Source of the DNA: an uncultured Solirubrobacteraceae bacterium
Lineage (GTDB): Bacteria > Actinomycetota > Thermoleophilia > Solirubrobacterales > Solirubrobacteraceae
Reading direction: 5' to 3'
DNA: 6,938 bases
Assembly: GCA_902806215.1 (NCBI GenBank)
Contig: CADCVT010000202.1
Span: 1-6,938, forward strand
Shown here: positions 1-5,237 of the stretch, piece after piece
Layout of the letters: every line of letters begins with the position of its first letter
Position numbering within the stretch: the first letter of the stretch is position 1
Position numbers and translations under genes: made by a program
The notes under the pieces: model-generated
What the model was told of the DNA's origin: nothing
What the model saw: the letters and a program-made list of their open reading frames with translations, nothing else
Database searches by the model: none

Positions 1-951
1 ACCTACTACCAGGGGCTGTGCGGGCTCGGGTTCAGCGTGACGACGGTGGAGGATCCGCGCACGGTGATCGGCGTGCTCCCCGACGTGCGGCCGACCGTCT
101 GGGGCGCGGTTCCGAGGATCTGGGAGAAGCTCAAGGCGGCGCTCGAGGCCAACGGGCTGACCGACCCTAAGACCGCGCCGGACGAGCTGAAGGCCGCGGT
201 GCTCGGCAAGCTCGGCCTCGACCAGGTCCAGCAGAACGTCGTCGGCGCGGCGCCGACGCCGATCGAGGTGCTCGAGTTCTTCGAGGCGCTCGGCCTGCCG
301 ATCCAGGAGGTCTGGGGCATGTCGGAGACGAGCGCCGTCTCGACGATCAACCCGCGCGGCGGCATCCGCTTCGGCACCTGCGGCCAGGCGATCCCCGGCT
401 GCGAGCTCAGGCTCGCCGACGACGGCGAGCTGCTCGTGCGCGGCGATCACGTCATGGCCGGGTACCGCGGCGACCCCGAGAAGACCGCCGAGGCGCTCGA
501 CGCCGAGGGGTGGCTGCACACCGGCGACATCGCGCAGATCGACGGCGACGGCTACCTGAAGATCGTCGACCGCAAGAAGGAGATCATCATCAACGCGGCC
601 GGCAAGAACATGTCGCCCGCGAACATCGAGGCGCGCCTGAAGGCCTCGTCGCCGTTCATCGGCCAGGCGGTCGCGATCGGCGACGCCAAGCCCTACAACG
701 TCGCGCTGATCGTGCTCGACCCCGACGTCCGCGCCGGGCGCGCCGCCGACGACCCCGAGCTCGTCGAGGCGGTGCGCGCCGGCGTCGAGGCGGCCAACGC
801 GCAGCTGTCCCGCGTGGAGCAGATCAAGAAGTACCGCGTCCTCGAGGAGGACTGGCTCCCCGGCGGCGACGAGCTGACGCCGACGATGAAGCTCAAGCGC
901 AAGCCGATCGCGGCGAAGTACGCGCCGGTGATCGACGAGCTGTACGCCTAG
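1..951 (+). CDS. Long-chain acyl-CoA synthetase (AMP-forming), C-terminal half, 5' end outside window
   Basis: This is the C-terminal part of an adenylate-forming ligase that activates a long-chain fatty acid to acyl-AMP and then to acyl-CoA in the cytoplasm. The reading frame is open from base 1, so the start lies upstream; 316 residues are visible of a family usually near 600. Within the fragment, WGMSETSA (residues 105-112) is the family's ATP/acyl-binding YGxTE-type motif. GWLHTGD (TGD at 174-176) contains the ribose-binding aspartate. DRKKEIIINAAGKN (from 190) is the hinge and fatty-acid signature. PTMKLKR near the end carries the lysine (about 297) expected to catalyse adenylation. The pattern fits the FadD15-like group of Actinobacteria more than acetyl-CoA synthetases. 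The GTG at 37 is internal, because conserved sequence precedes it. The gene converges on the DsbA-like gene with 3 bases between stops. The family call is firm; chain-length preference cannot be read here. Confidence 0.93.
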   Translation, partial: TYYQGLCGLGFSVTTVEDPRTVIGVLPDVRPTVWGAVPRIWEKLKAALEANGLTDPKTAPDELKAAVLGKLGLDQVQQNVVGAAPTPIEVLEFFEALGLPIQEVWGMSETSAVSTINPRGGIRFGTCGQAIPGCELRLADDGELLVRGDHVMAGYRGDPEKTAEALDAEGWLHTGDIAQIDGDGYLKIVDRKKEIIINAAGKNMSPANIEARLKASSPFIGQAVAIGDAKPYNVALIVLDPDVRAGRAADDPELVEAVRAGVEAANAQLSRVEQIKKYRVLEEDWLPGGDELTPTMKLKRKPIAAKYAPVIDELYA

Positions 952-954
952 CGG

Positions 955-1800
955 CTACGCCGTGACGACCTCGCGGGCAGCCTCGATGGCCGCTCCGAGC
1001 TCGGCCTCGTCGAAGTCGTCGTCGTAGCGGACGTTGTTGAGGAAGAAGGTCGGCGTGCCGTTGACGCCGCTGGCGAGACCCGCCTCGATGTCGGCCTCGA
1101 CGCGCTCGCGCAGCGCCGGATCCTTCAGGTCGGCGTCGAAGCGGTCGAGGTCGAGGCCGGCCTTCTCGGCGAGGCCGCGCACGCGGTCGGCCGAGAGGTC
1201 CTTGCGCGACTTGCCGAGCAGCTCGTGCAGCTCCCAGAAGCGGTCCTGCTTGGCGGCGGCCTCGGCGGCGAGCGCGGCCGCGAACGCGTTGGGGTGCACG
1301 CCGCGCAGCGGGAAGTGGCGGAACACGAGCCGCACGTCGTCGCCGTGGCGCTCCTCGAGCTCGCGCACGACGACCGCGGCCTCGGCGCAGTAGGGGCACT
1401 CGTACTCGCCGTACTCGACGAGCGTCACCGCCGCGTCGGCCGGGCCGCGGACGTGGTCGCGCGACTCTTCGACGGGCACCGCGAGCTGGACGGTGGACGC
1501 GGCGCGCGCGGACCGGGCGGGTGCGCGGCCGTCGCCCGCGCTGTCGTCGATCGCCTTCGCCGTCTCGCGCTCGGCCGGCGTCATGCGGCGCTTGCGCTTC
1601 GGCCCGCCGGTGCCGTGGGTCCAGGTCCGCAGATCCGCGGACGGGTCCTTGCCGACGCCGGTGCCCATCGCTCGGTCGCGGTCGCTCCAGCCGTGCTGGT
1701 TGATCCCGCTTCCCTTGATGGTCCAGTAGCCGTAGGCCACGGCGGCGATGAACGCCAGGATGACGAGGAGGAAGATCCACGAGCCGCCCGCGAAGTCCAT
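955..1800 (-). CDS. Membrane-anchored DsbA-family thioredoxin-like protein
   Basis: A 281-residue protein with one N-terminal membrane segment (about 8-27), a polar linker (28-115) and a DsbA/thioredoxin-like domain (about 116-278). The redox motif CPYC is at 135-138, in the context EYGEYECPYC with aromatic and acidic residues before it. The cis-proline loop is GTPTFF (Pro250). The domain resembles the thioredoxin domain fused to some actinobacterial NhaA antiporters, but no antiporter is present here. The likely role is thiol-disulfide exchange at the membrane; the substrate is unknown. The linker holds a basic stretch, PKRKRR (67-72), and the short N-terminus has no positive charge, so topology is uncertain. 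ATG at 1800 was chosen because the membrane segment follows at once; the frame stays open further upstream but overlaps the regulator gene. No strong ribosome binding site is visible. It lies 53 bases downstream of the HxlR-type regulator on the same strand and may be co-transcribed with it. Confidence 0.88.
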   Translation of the reverse strand: MDFAGGSWIFLLVILAFIAAVAYGYWTIKGSGINQHGWSDRDRAMGTGVGKDPSADLRTWTHGTGGPKRKRRMTPAERETAKAIDDSAGDGRAPARSARAASTVQLAVPVEESRDHVRGPADAAVTLVEYGEYECPYCAEAAVVVRELEERHGDDVRLVFRHFPLRGVHPNAFAAALAAEAAAKQDRFWELHELLGKSRKDLSADRVRGLAEKAGLDLDRFDADLKDPALRERVEADIEAGLASGVNGTPTFFLNNVRYDDDFDEAELGAAIEAAREVVTA

Positions 1801-1853
1801 GTCGCACCGATACCCGCGCCACCGGCTCCTGGGGCGCCACGCCCGGTGCGGCC

Positions 1854-2510
1854 TCAGGTGGGGTCGTCGCCCGCGAGGATCGCGACGGCGTGCTGCAGCG
1901 CCTCGGGGGATCCCTCCGCGGTCACGCGGCCGGAGGCCAGCGCCTCCATCGCCGACAGCGACTGCGAGAAGAGCGCCGCGAGCGTGTTGGTGTCCATCCG
2001 CACGACGAGGTCGGGGTCCTGGGCCGGCCCGGCGATGGGGACCACGCGGCCGTCGGCGACGCGCAGCGTGAACGTCGCCTCGTCGATGCGGAACTCCCAG
2101 GTCTCGTGCACGCCGCGCGCGGCCTCGCGGTCGGCCATGTAGCTCAGGGGGAACATGCCCCACGCGGGGCGAAAGGTCTGCTCAGGCCGCCGCTCGCCGA
2201 GGCGCTCGACCCCCCAGCGCCCGAGCTCGGCCAGCGCCGGGCCGAGGCTGATCCCCGCCTCGGTGAGGACGTAGACGGACGACGCAGCCGGCGGCGGGAG
2301 CCGGTCGCGCCGGACGAGGCCCTCCGCCTCGAGGTGCTGCAGCCGCGCGGACAGGAGGTTGCGGCCCATGCCGGGCAGGCCGTCGAGCAGGTCGGTGAAG
2401 CGTCGCGGCCCGAGCAGCAGCTCGCGGACGATCAGCAGCGTCCAGCGCTCGCCGACCACGTCCAGCGCCGTCGCCAGCGAGCAGAACTGTTCGTAGCTGC
2501 GCCGGGCCAT
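1854..2510 (-). CDS. HxlR-family winged-helix regulator with SCP2-like C-terminal domain
   Basis: A 218-residue DNA-binding protein. Residues about 8-105 form an HxlR-type winged helix: the family's N-terminal cysteine (Cys10, FCSLATALDVVGERWTLLI), then RRFTDLLDGLPGMGRNLLSARLQHLEAEGLV as helix-turn-helix and recognition helix, then the wing with YVLTEAG. HxlR proteins are usually 100-130 residues. The extra 110 residues (WEFRIDEATFTLRVADG, then DPDLVVRMDTNTLAALFSQ and LASGRVTAEGSPEAL) resemble an SCP2 sterol/lipid-carrier fold, a combination found in Actinobacteria. A lipid or other hydrophobic ligand is therefore plausible (inference). ATG at 2510 gives the normal N-terminus just before the conserved cysteine; the frame is open upstream but without family-like sequence. 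No clear Shine-Dalgarno is seen. The gene is divergent from the secreted-protein gene, and a 16-base palindrome abuts its start codon. The HxlR call is firm; the SCP2 call is likely. Confidence 0.9.
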   Translation of the reverse strand: MARRSYEQFCSLATALDVVGERWTLLIVRELLLGPRRFTDLLDGLPGMGRNLLSARLQHLEAEGLVRRDRLPPPAASSVYVLTEAGISLGPALAELGRWGVERLGERRPEQTFRPAWGMFPLSYMADREAARGVHETWEFRIDEATFTLRVADGRVVPIAGPAQDPDLVVRMDTNTLAALFSQSLSAMEALASGRVTAEGSPEALQHAVAILAGDDPT

Positions 2511-2526
2511 CCGCACGATCGTACGG
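2511..2526. promoter_or_regulatory. Candidate operator palindrome next to regulator start
   Basis: The 16 bases read CCGCACGATCGTACGG. The two halves are reverse complements except for the fourth base pair from each end (14 of 16 positions match). The palindrome directly abuts the HxlR-type gene's ATG (2508-2510) and lies downstream of the candidate minus-strand -10 box, so a bound dimer could block transcription or translation of the regulator. Autoregulation is inferred from position only. GC-rich DNA produces chance palindromes, and no second copy was noticed in the window. Confidence 0.45.
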
Positions 2527-2536
2527 CGGTTCGCGG

Positions 2537-2565
2537 TTGACAGGCGGTACCGATGAGTATACGAA
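2537..2565 (+). promoter_or_regulatory. Candidate sigma70-type promoter of the secreted-protein gene, probably leaderless
   Basis: A perfect TTGACA (2537-2542) is followed after 17 bases by TACGAA (2560-2565), a weak -10. TATACG (2558-2563) is a better -10 match but at 15-base spacing. The area is clearly AT-richer than its surroundings. Either -10 would place the transcript start within a few bases of the ATG at 2574. No Shine-Dalgarno precedes that ATG, consistent with a leaderless mRNA, which is common in Actinobacteria. Confidence 0.5.
2556..2561 (-). promoter_or_regulatory. Candidate -10 box for the HxlR-type regulator
   Basis: On the minus strand these bases read TATACT, five of six matches to TATAAT. 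No good -35 box is found 16-18 bases upstream, where the sequence enters the divergent gene. If used, transcription would start near 2549 and give a leader of about 40 bases containing the palindrome at 2511-2526. The box overlaps the divergent plus-strand promoter, so the two genes would compete for polymerase. Confidence 0.35.
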
Positions 2566-2573
2566 TATGAACC

Positions 2574-3530
2574 ATGCTTCGCGCCCGACGCCTCGCGTGC
2601 GTTGCCGCCTCGGCGGCGTCGGCGCTGACGGCCGCGCCGCCCGCGGCAGCGCTGCCGGCGAGCGGCTCGCGCGCAACGGTCGACGTGGAGCTCACGACGA
2701 CGCACCCGGGCACCGCGACGGGGCTGCGCTACCGGTCGACGATCCGGCCCGCCGCCGACGGGCAGCCGCCCGCGCTGCGGCGGCTCGTCGTGGGCCTGCC
2801 GGCCGGCGCGCGCGTCGACACCGGCGTGCCCGGCCGGTGCACGGCCTCCGACCAGGAGCTGCGCATGCGGGGCGACGGCATCTGCCCGCCCGACAGTCTG
2901 GTCGGGACGGGGTCGGCCGAGATCGCGGTCGTCGGGCTCGGCCGTCAGCGGTTCGTCGTGCGGGCGTTCAACGACGACGGGCAGCAGAACCAGACCGTCA
3001 AGCAGGGCGAGATGGTCAGCGCGGTCGTCCGCGGCGTGTTCACCGATGAGGGCCTCGACGCGCGCATCCCGACGTGCATCACCGGAGGGCAGCCGCCCGA
3101 GGGTTGTCCGTTCGACCAGGCGCGGCTCGTGCAGAGCGAGCTCGTGGTCCCGCCGCTCGTCGTCGCCGGCCGCAGCTACTTCACGACCCCGGAGACGTGC
3201 CCGCCGTCGCGGCGCTGGCGCAGCTCGATCGTCATGACGTACGCCGACGGCGTGACCGAGCGGCTCGTCACCGAGCAGCCCTGCTCACCCAAGCCCGCCG
3301 AAGCGCGCGACTGCCGCAGCCGGCGACGCGTCGCGTTCGGCGCGCTGGCGCGCGCCGGCCTGCGGTCGATCACCGTGTCGGTCGATGGCCGACGACGAAG
3401 GCTCGACCCGCGCCGGCCGGTGCTCGATCTTCAGGGCCTCCCGCGCGGCCGGTATCCCGCGCGCATCGTCGCCACCACGAAGCGCGGGCGGCGCCTCGAG
3501 TTCACCCGGCACTACCGGACCTGCGGCTGA
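2574..3530 (+). CDS. Secreted cysteine-rich protein of unknown function
   Basis: A 318-residue protein that I cannot assign to a named family. It starts with a Sec-type signal peptide: basic MLRARR, a hydrophobic alanine-rich core (about 7-26) and a probable cleavage after AAA around residue 26. Cys9 sits in the signal core and lacks a convincing lipobox. The mature part has eight cysteines (89, 104, 168, 178, 209, 237, 247, 317), an even number that suggests disulfides in an exported protein. The middle (about 33-240) looks beta-rich. The last 70 residues, bounded by Cys247 and Cys317, form a basic module (ITVSVDGRRRRLD, LPRGRYPARIVATTKRGRRLEF, HYRTC) like C-terminal modules of Thermoleophilia surface proteins (inference from memory). 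ATG at 2574 must be at or near the true start, because an in-frame TGA lies at 2568-2570. The gene is divergent from the HxlR-type regulator and may be its target. Confidence 0.82.
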   Translation: MLRARRLACVAASAASALTAAPPAAALPASGSRATVDVELTTTHPGTATGLRYRSTIRPAADGQPPALRRLVVGLPAGARVDTGVPGRCTASDQELRMRGDGICPPDSLVGTGSAEIAVVGLGRQRFVVRAFNDDGQQNQTVKQGEMVSAVVRGVFTDEGLDARIPTCITGGQPPEGCPFDQARLVQSELVVPPLVVAGRSYFTTPETCPPSRRWRSSIVMTYADGVTERLVTEQPCSPKPAEARDCRSRRRVAFGALARAGLRSITVSVDGRRRRLDPRRPVLDLQGLPRGRYPARIVATTKRGRRLEFTRHYRTCG

Positions 3531-3532
3531 GC

Positions 3533-3571
3533 GCGCGCGTCGGGCGCGGGATCCCGGTCTCCGACGCGCGC
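3533..3571. terminator. Hairpin between convergent genes, probable bidirectional terminator
   Basis: A perfect 11-base inverted repeat, GCGCGCGTCGG at 3533-3543 and CCGACGCGCGC at 3561-3571, flanks a 17-base loop that itself contains the palindrome CGGGATCCCG (3547-3556). It fills almost all of the 46 bases between the stop codons of the secreted-protein gene (3530) and the acyl-CoA dehydrogenase gene (3577). No T-tract follows on either strand, so this is a GC-stem hairpin of the type often seen at high-GC convergent ends, not a classical intrinsic terminator. Confidence 0.6.
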
Positions 3572-3576
3572 CGCCG

Positions 3577-4740
3577 TCAGTAGGACTTCGGCAGCCCGAG
3601 CGAGTGCTCGGCGACGTAGTTGAGGATCATCTCGCGCGAGACCGGGGCGGTTCGCGCGAGGCGGGCTCCCCAGTACATGTCGGTGAGGCCGTACTCGAGC
3701 GCGAAGCCGTTGCCGCCGTGCGTCTGGATCGCCTGGTCGACGCACTTGATCGCCGCCTCGGCGGCCGCGTACTTCGCCATGTTCGAGACCTCGCCCGACG
3801 GCGCTCCGCCGTCGTAGAGCGCCGCGGCCTTCTGCGTCATGACCTTCGCCAGCTCGAGCTCGATCTTCGCGTGGGCGAGCGGGTGGGCGATGCCCTGGTG
3901 CGCGCCGATCGGCACGTCGCGCCAGACGGCGCGCTCGCGCGCGTAGTCGGCGGCGAGGCGCAGCGCGCGCCGGCCCGCGCCGACCGCGATCGTCGCGCCC
4001 ATGATGCGCTCGGGGTTGAGGCCGTCGAACGCCGCCTTCAGCCCTGCGGTCTCGCTGCCGACGAGCCGCGACGCCGGCACCTCGACGTCGTCGAAGAAGA
4101 GCTGCCACTGCTTGTCGGCCGCCCGCAGCGCCGTCGGGATGTGCTGCTTGGTCATGCCCGGCGCGTCGCTGTCGACGAGGAACAGCATCGGCAGGCCGAG
4201 CGACCCGTCGTCCATCTTCTGCCGCGCGACGACGAGGATCGCCTGCGCGTCCTCTACGCCCGAGATGTACGTCTTCTGGCCGTTGAGCACGTAGCCGCCG
4301 TCGGAGCGGCGCGCGCTCGTCGAGACGTTGTGCGAGTTCGATCCCGCGTCGGGCTCGGTGATCGCGAACGCGACGCGCGTCGTGCCCGCGGCGATGCCCG
4401 GCAGCCACTCCTCGCGCTGCTCGGGACGCCCGTGACGCACGAGGATCGAGCCGACGATCGCCGGCGAGACCACGATCAAGAGCAGCGAGCAGCCGGCCGC
4501 CGCGATCTCCTCGCCGACCCACGCCAGCGCGCTCATGCCCAGGCCGCCACCGCCGAACTCCTCCGGCAGGTTGATCCCGAGGTAGCCGCGCGAGCCGAGC
4601 GCGTCCCACAGCTCGGACGCCGGCTCGCCCGCCTCGTGGCGCTCGCGCATGTACTTCGGTCCGAAGCCCTCGCAGATCGACGCGACCGTCTGGCGGATCT
4701 GCACCTCCTCGTCCGACGGGACGAGCGGCAGGACCGGCAT
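3577..4740 (-). CDS. Acyl-CoA dehydrogenase (FadE-like)
   Basis: A 387-residue flavoenzyme that oxidises an acyl-CoA to the trans-2-enoyl-CoA with FAD, the first step of beta-oxidation or related pathways. The usual three domains are present: N-terminal helices (about 5-120), a beta middle domain starting with AFAITEPDAGSN (124-135), the family's FAD/substrate signature, and C-terminal helices (about 233-380) with QTHGGNGF (339-346), which contacts FAD. The YEGT segment that carries the catalytic glutamate in medium-chain enzymes reads APVS (365-368) here. A glutamate is instead present in GLNPERI (Glu244), the position used by isovaleryl- and long-chain acyl-CoA dehydrogenases. The C-terminus EHSLGLPKSY is typical of actinobacterial FadE proteins. 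ATG at 4740 was chosen because GAGGT lies 4 bases upstream and overlaps the stop of the MaoC-type gene; a GTG at 4764 would lie inside that gene. Substrate unknown. Confidence 0.94.
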   Translation of the reverse strand: MPVLPLVPSDEEVQIRQTVASICEGFGPKYMRERHEAGEPASELWDALGSRGYLGINLPEEFGGGGLGMSALAWVGEEIAAAGCSLLLIVVSPAIVGSILVRHGRPEQREEWLPGIAAGTTRVAFAITEPDAGSNSHNVSTSARRSDGGYVLNGQKTYISGVEDAQAILVVARQKMDDGSLGLPMLFLVDSDAPGMTKQHIPTALRAADKQWQLFFDDVEVPASRLVGSETAGLKAAFDGLNPERIMGATIAVGAGRRALRLAADYARERAVWRDVPIGAHQGIAHPLAHAKIELELAKVMTQKAAALYDGGAPSGEVSNMAKYAAAEAAIKCVDQAIQTHGGNGFALEYGLTDMYWGARLARTAPVSREMILNYVAEHSLGLPKSY

Positions 4741-4750
4741 GGCGACCTCA
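4741..4750 (-). promoter_or_regulatory. Ribosome binding site of acyl-CoA dehydrogenase, overlapping upstream stop codon
   Basis: On the minus strand the sequence is TGAGGTCGCC followed by ATG. The TGA is the stop of the MaoC-type gene and its last two bases begin GAGGT, a good Shine-Dalgarno 4 bases from the start. This layout implies translational coupling of the two enzymes and decides the ATG at 4740 over the GTG at 4764. Confidence 0.75.
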
Positions 4751-5218
4751 GCCGGTGTAGACACGGCTCAGCGCCTCGGCGACGGCGACCGGCTTCTCGC
4801 CGCCCTCGACCTCGAACGTGTAGAGCATCGTGATCTGCGCACCGCCGGGGATGTCGTCGACGCTCTGGATCGCGAGGCGCATGCGCACCTGCTTGCCGAC
4901 CGGAAGCGGCGCGGGGAAGCGGAGCTTGTTGAGGCCGTAGTTCAGCCCGAACGCGACGCCGTCGAGCTTGAAGAGGTCGTACGAGAAGCGCGGCGCGAGG
5001 GACAGCGTGTAGAAGCCGTGCGCGATCGTGCCGCCGAACGGCGTCTCCTTGGCCCGCTCGGGATCGACGTGGATGAACTGGTCGTCGCCGGTGACCTCGG
5101 CGAACGTGTCGATGTCTTCCTGCGTGACGAGCTTCCACTCGCTCACGCCGATCTCTTCCCCGACGCGGGACTTGAGCTCGTCGATGCCGTTGATCGTGAC
5201 CTGAGGAGTTGCAGCCAT
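4748..5218 (-). CDS. MaoC-type (R)-specific enoyl-CoA hydratase, HtdZ/Rv0130-like
   Basis: A 156-residue single hot-dog-fold protein, about the size of Mycobacterium tuberculosis HtdZ (Rv0130), which it resembles along its length (ITQ-like VTQEDIDTFAEVTGDDQ, IHVDPERA, TIAHGFYTLSL, NYGLNKLRFPAPLPVGK). Such enzymes add water to trans-2-enoyl-CoA to give (R)-3-hydroxyacyl-CoA, usually as dimers in the cytoplasm. The hydratase-2 motif is intact: Asp45 and His50 have the five-residue spacing of the catalytic Asp/His pair, and IAHGFY (65-70) forms the rest of the active site. The start ATG at 5218 is well supported by the full N-terminal match, although the ribosome binding site is weak. It lies 19 bases after the diguanylate cyclase gene and 7 bases before the acyl-CoA dehydrogenase gene, whose enoyl-CoA product is a plausible substrate. 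Confidence 0.92.
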   Translation of the reverse strand: MAATPQVTINGIDELKSRVGEEIGVSEWKLVTQEDIDTFAEVTGDDQFIHVDPERAKETPFGGTIAHGFYTLSLAPRFSYDLFKLDGVAFGLNYGLNKLRFPAPLPVGKQVRMRLAIQSVDDIPGGAQITMLYTFEVEGGEKPVAVAEALSRVYTG

Positions 5219-5237
5219 GCGCTGCACGCTAGCTCGG

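Noticed and set aside
1801..1853. Possible terminator hairpin between the regulator and the DsbA-like gene (CACCGG 1820-1825 with CCGGTG 1843-1848)
   Set aside because: The stem is only 6 base pairs with a 17-base loop and no T-tract, too weak in GC-rich DNA to claim.
1225..2142. A 305-codon open frame on the plus strand opposite the DsbA-like and regulator genes
   Set aside because: It spans two conserved minus-strand genes and their gap, and its translation shows no family features.
955..2163. Longer version of the DsbA-like gene starting at 2163
   Set aside because: The extra N-terminal residues are arginine-rich shadow sequence of the regulator gene; ATG at 1800 leads straight into the membrane segment.
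2553..2570. Five-codon open frame starting at ATG 2553 upstream of the secreted-protein gene
   Set aside because: It overlaps the predicted -10 region, so it would not be transcribed from that promoter, and it has no ribosome binding site.
4741..4764. GTG at 4764 as the acyl-CoA dehydrogenase start
   Set aside because: It lies inside the hydratase gene, and the ATG at 4740 has a well-spaced GAGGT.
3385..4833. A 482-codon open frame on the plus strand opposite the acyl-CoA dehydrogenase
   Set aside because: Its composition is Arg/Ala/Asp-rich with no recognisable motif, and it is antisense to a clearly conserved enzyme; typical shadow frame of high-GC DNA.
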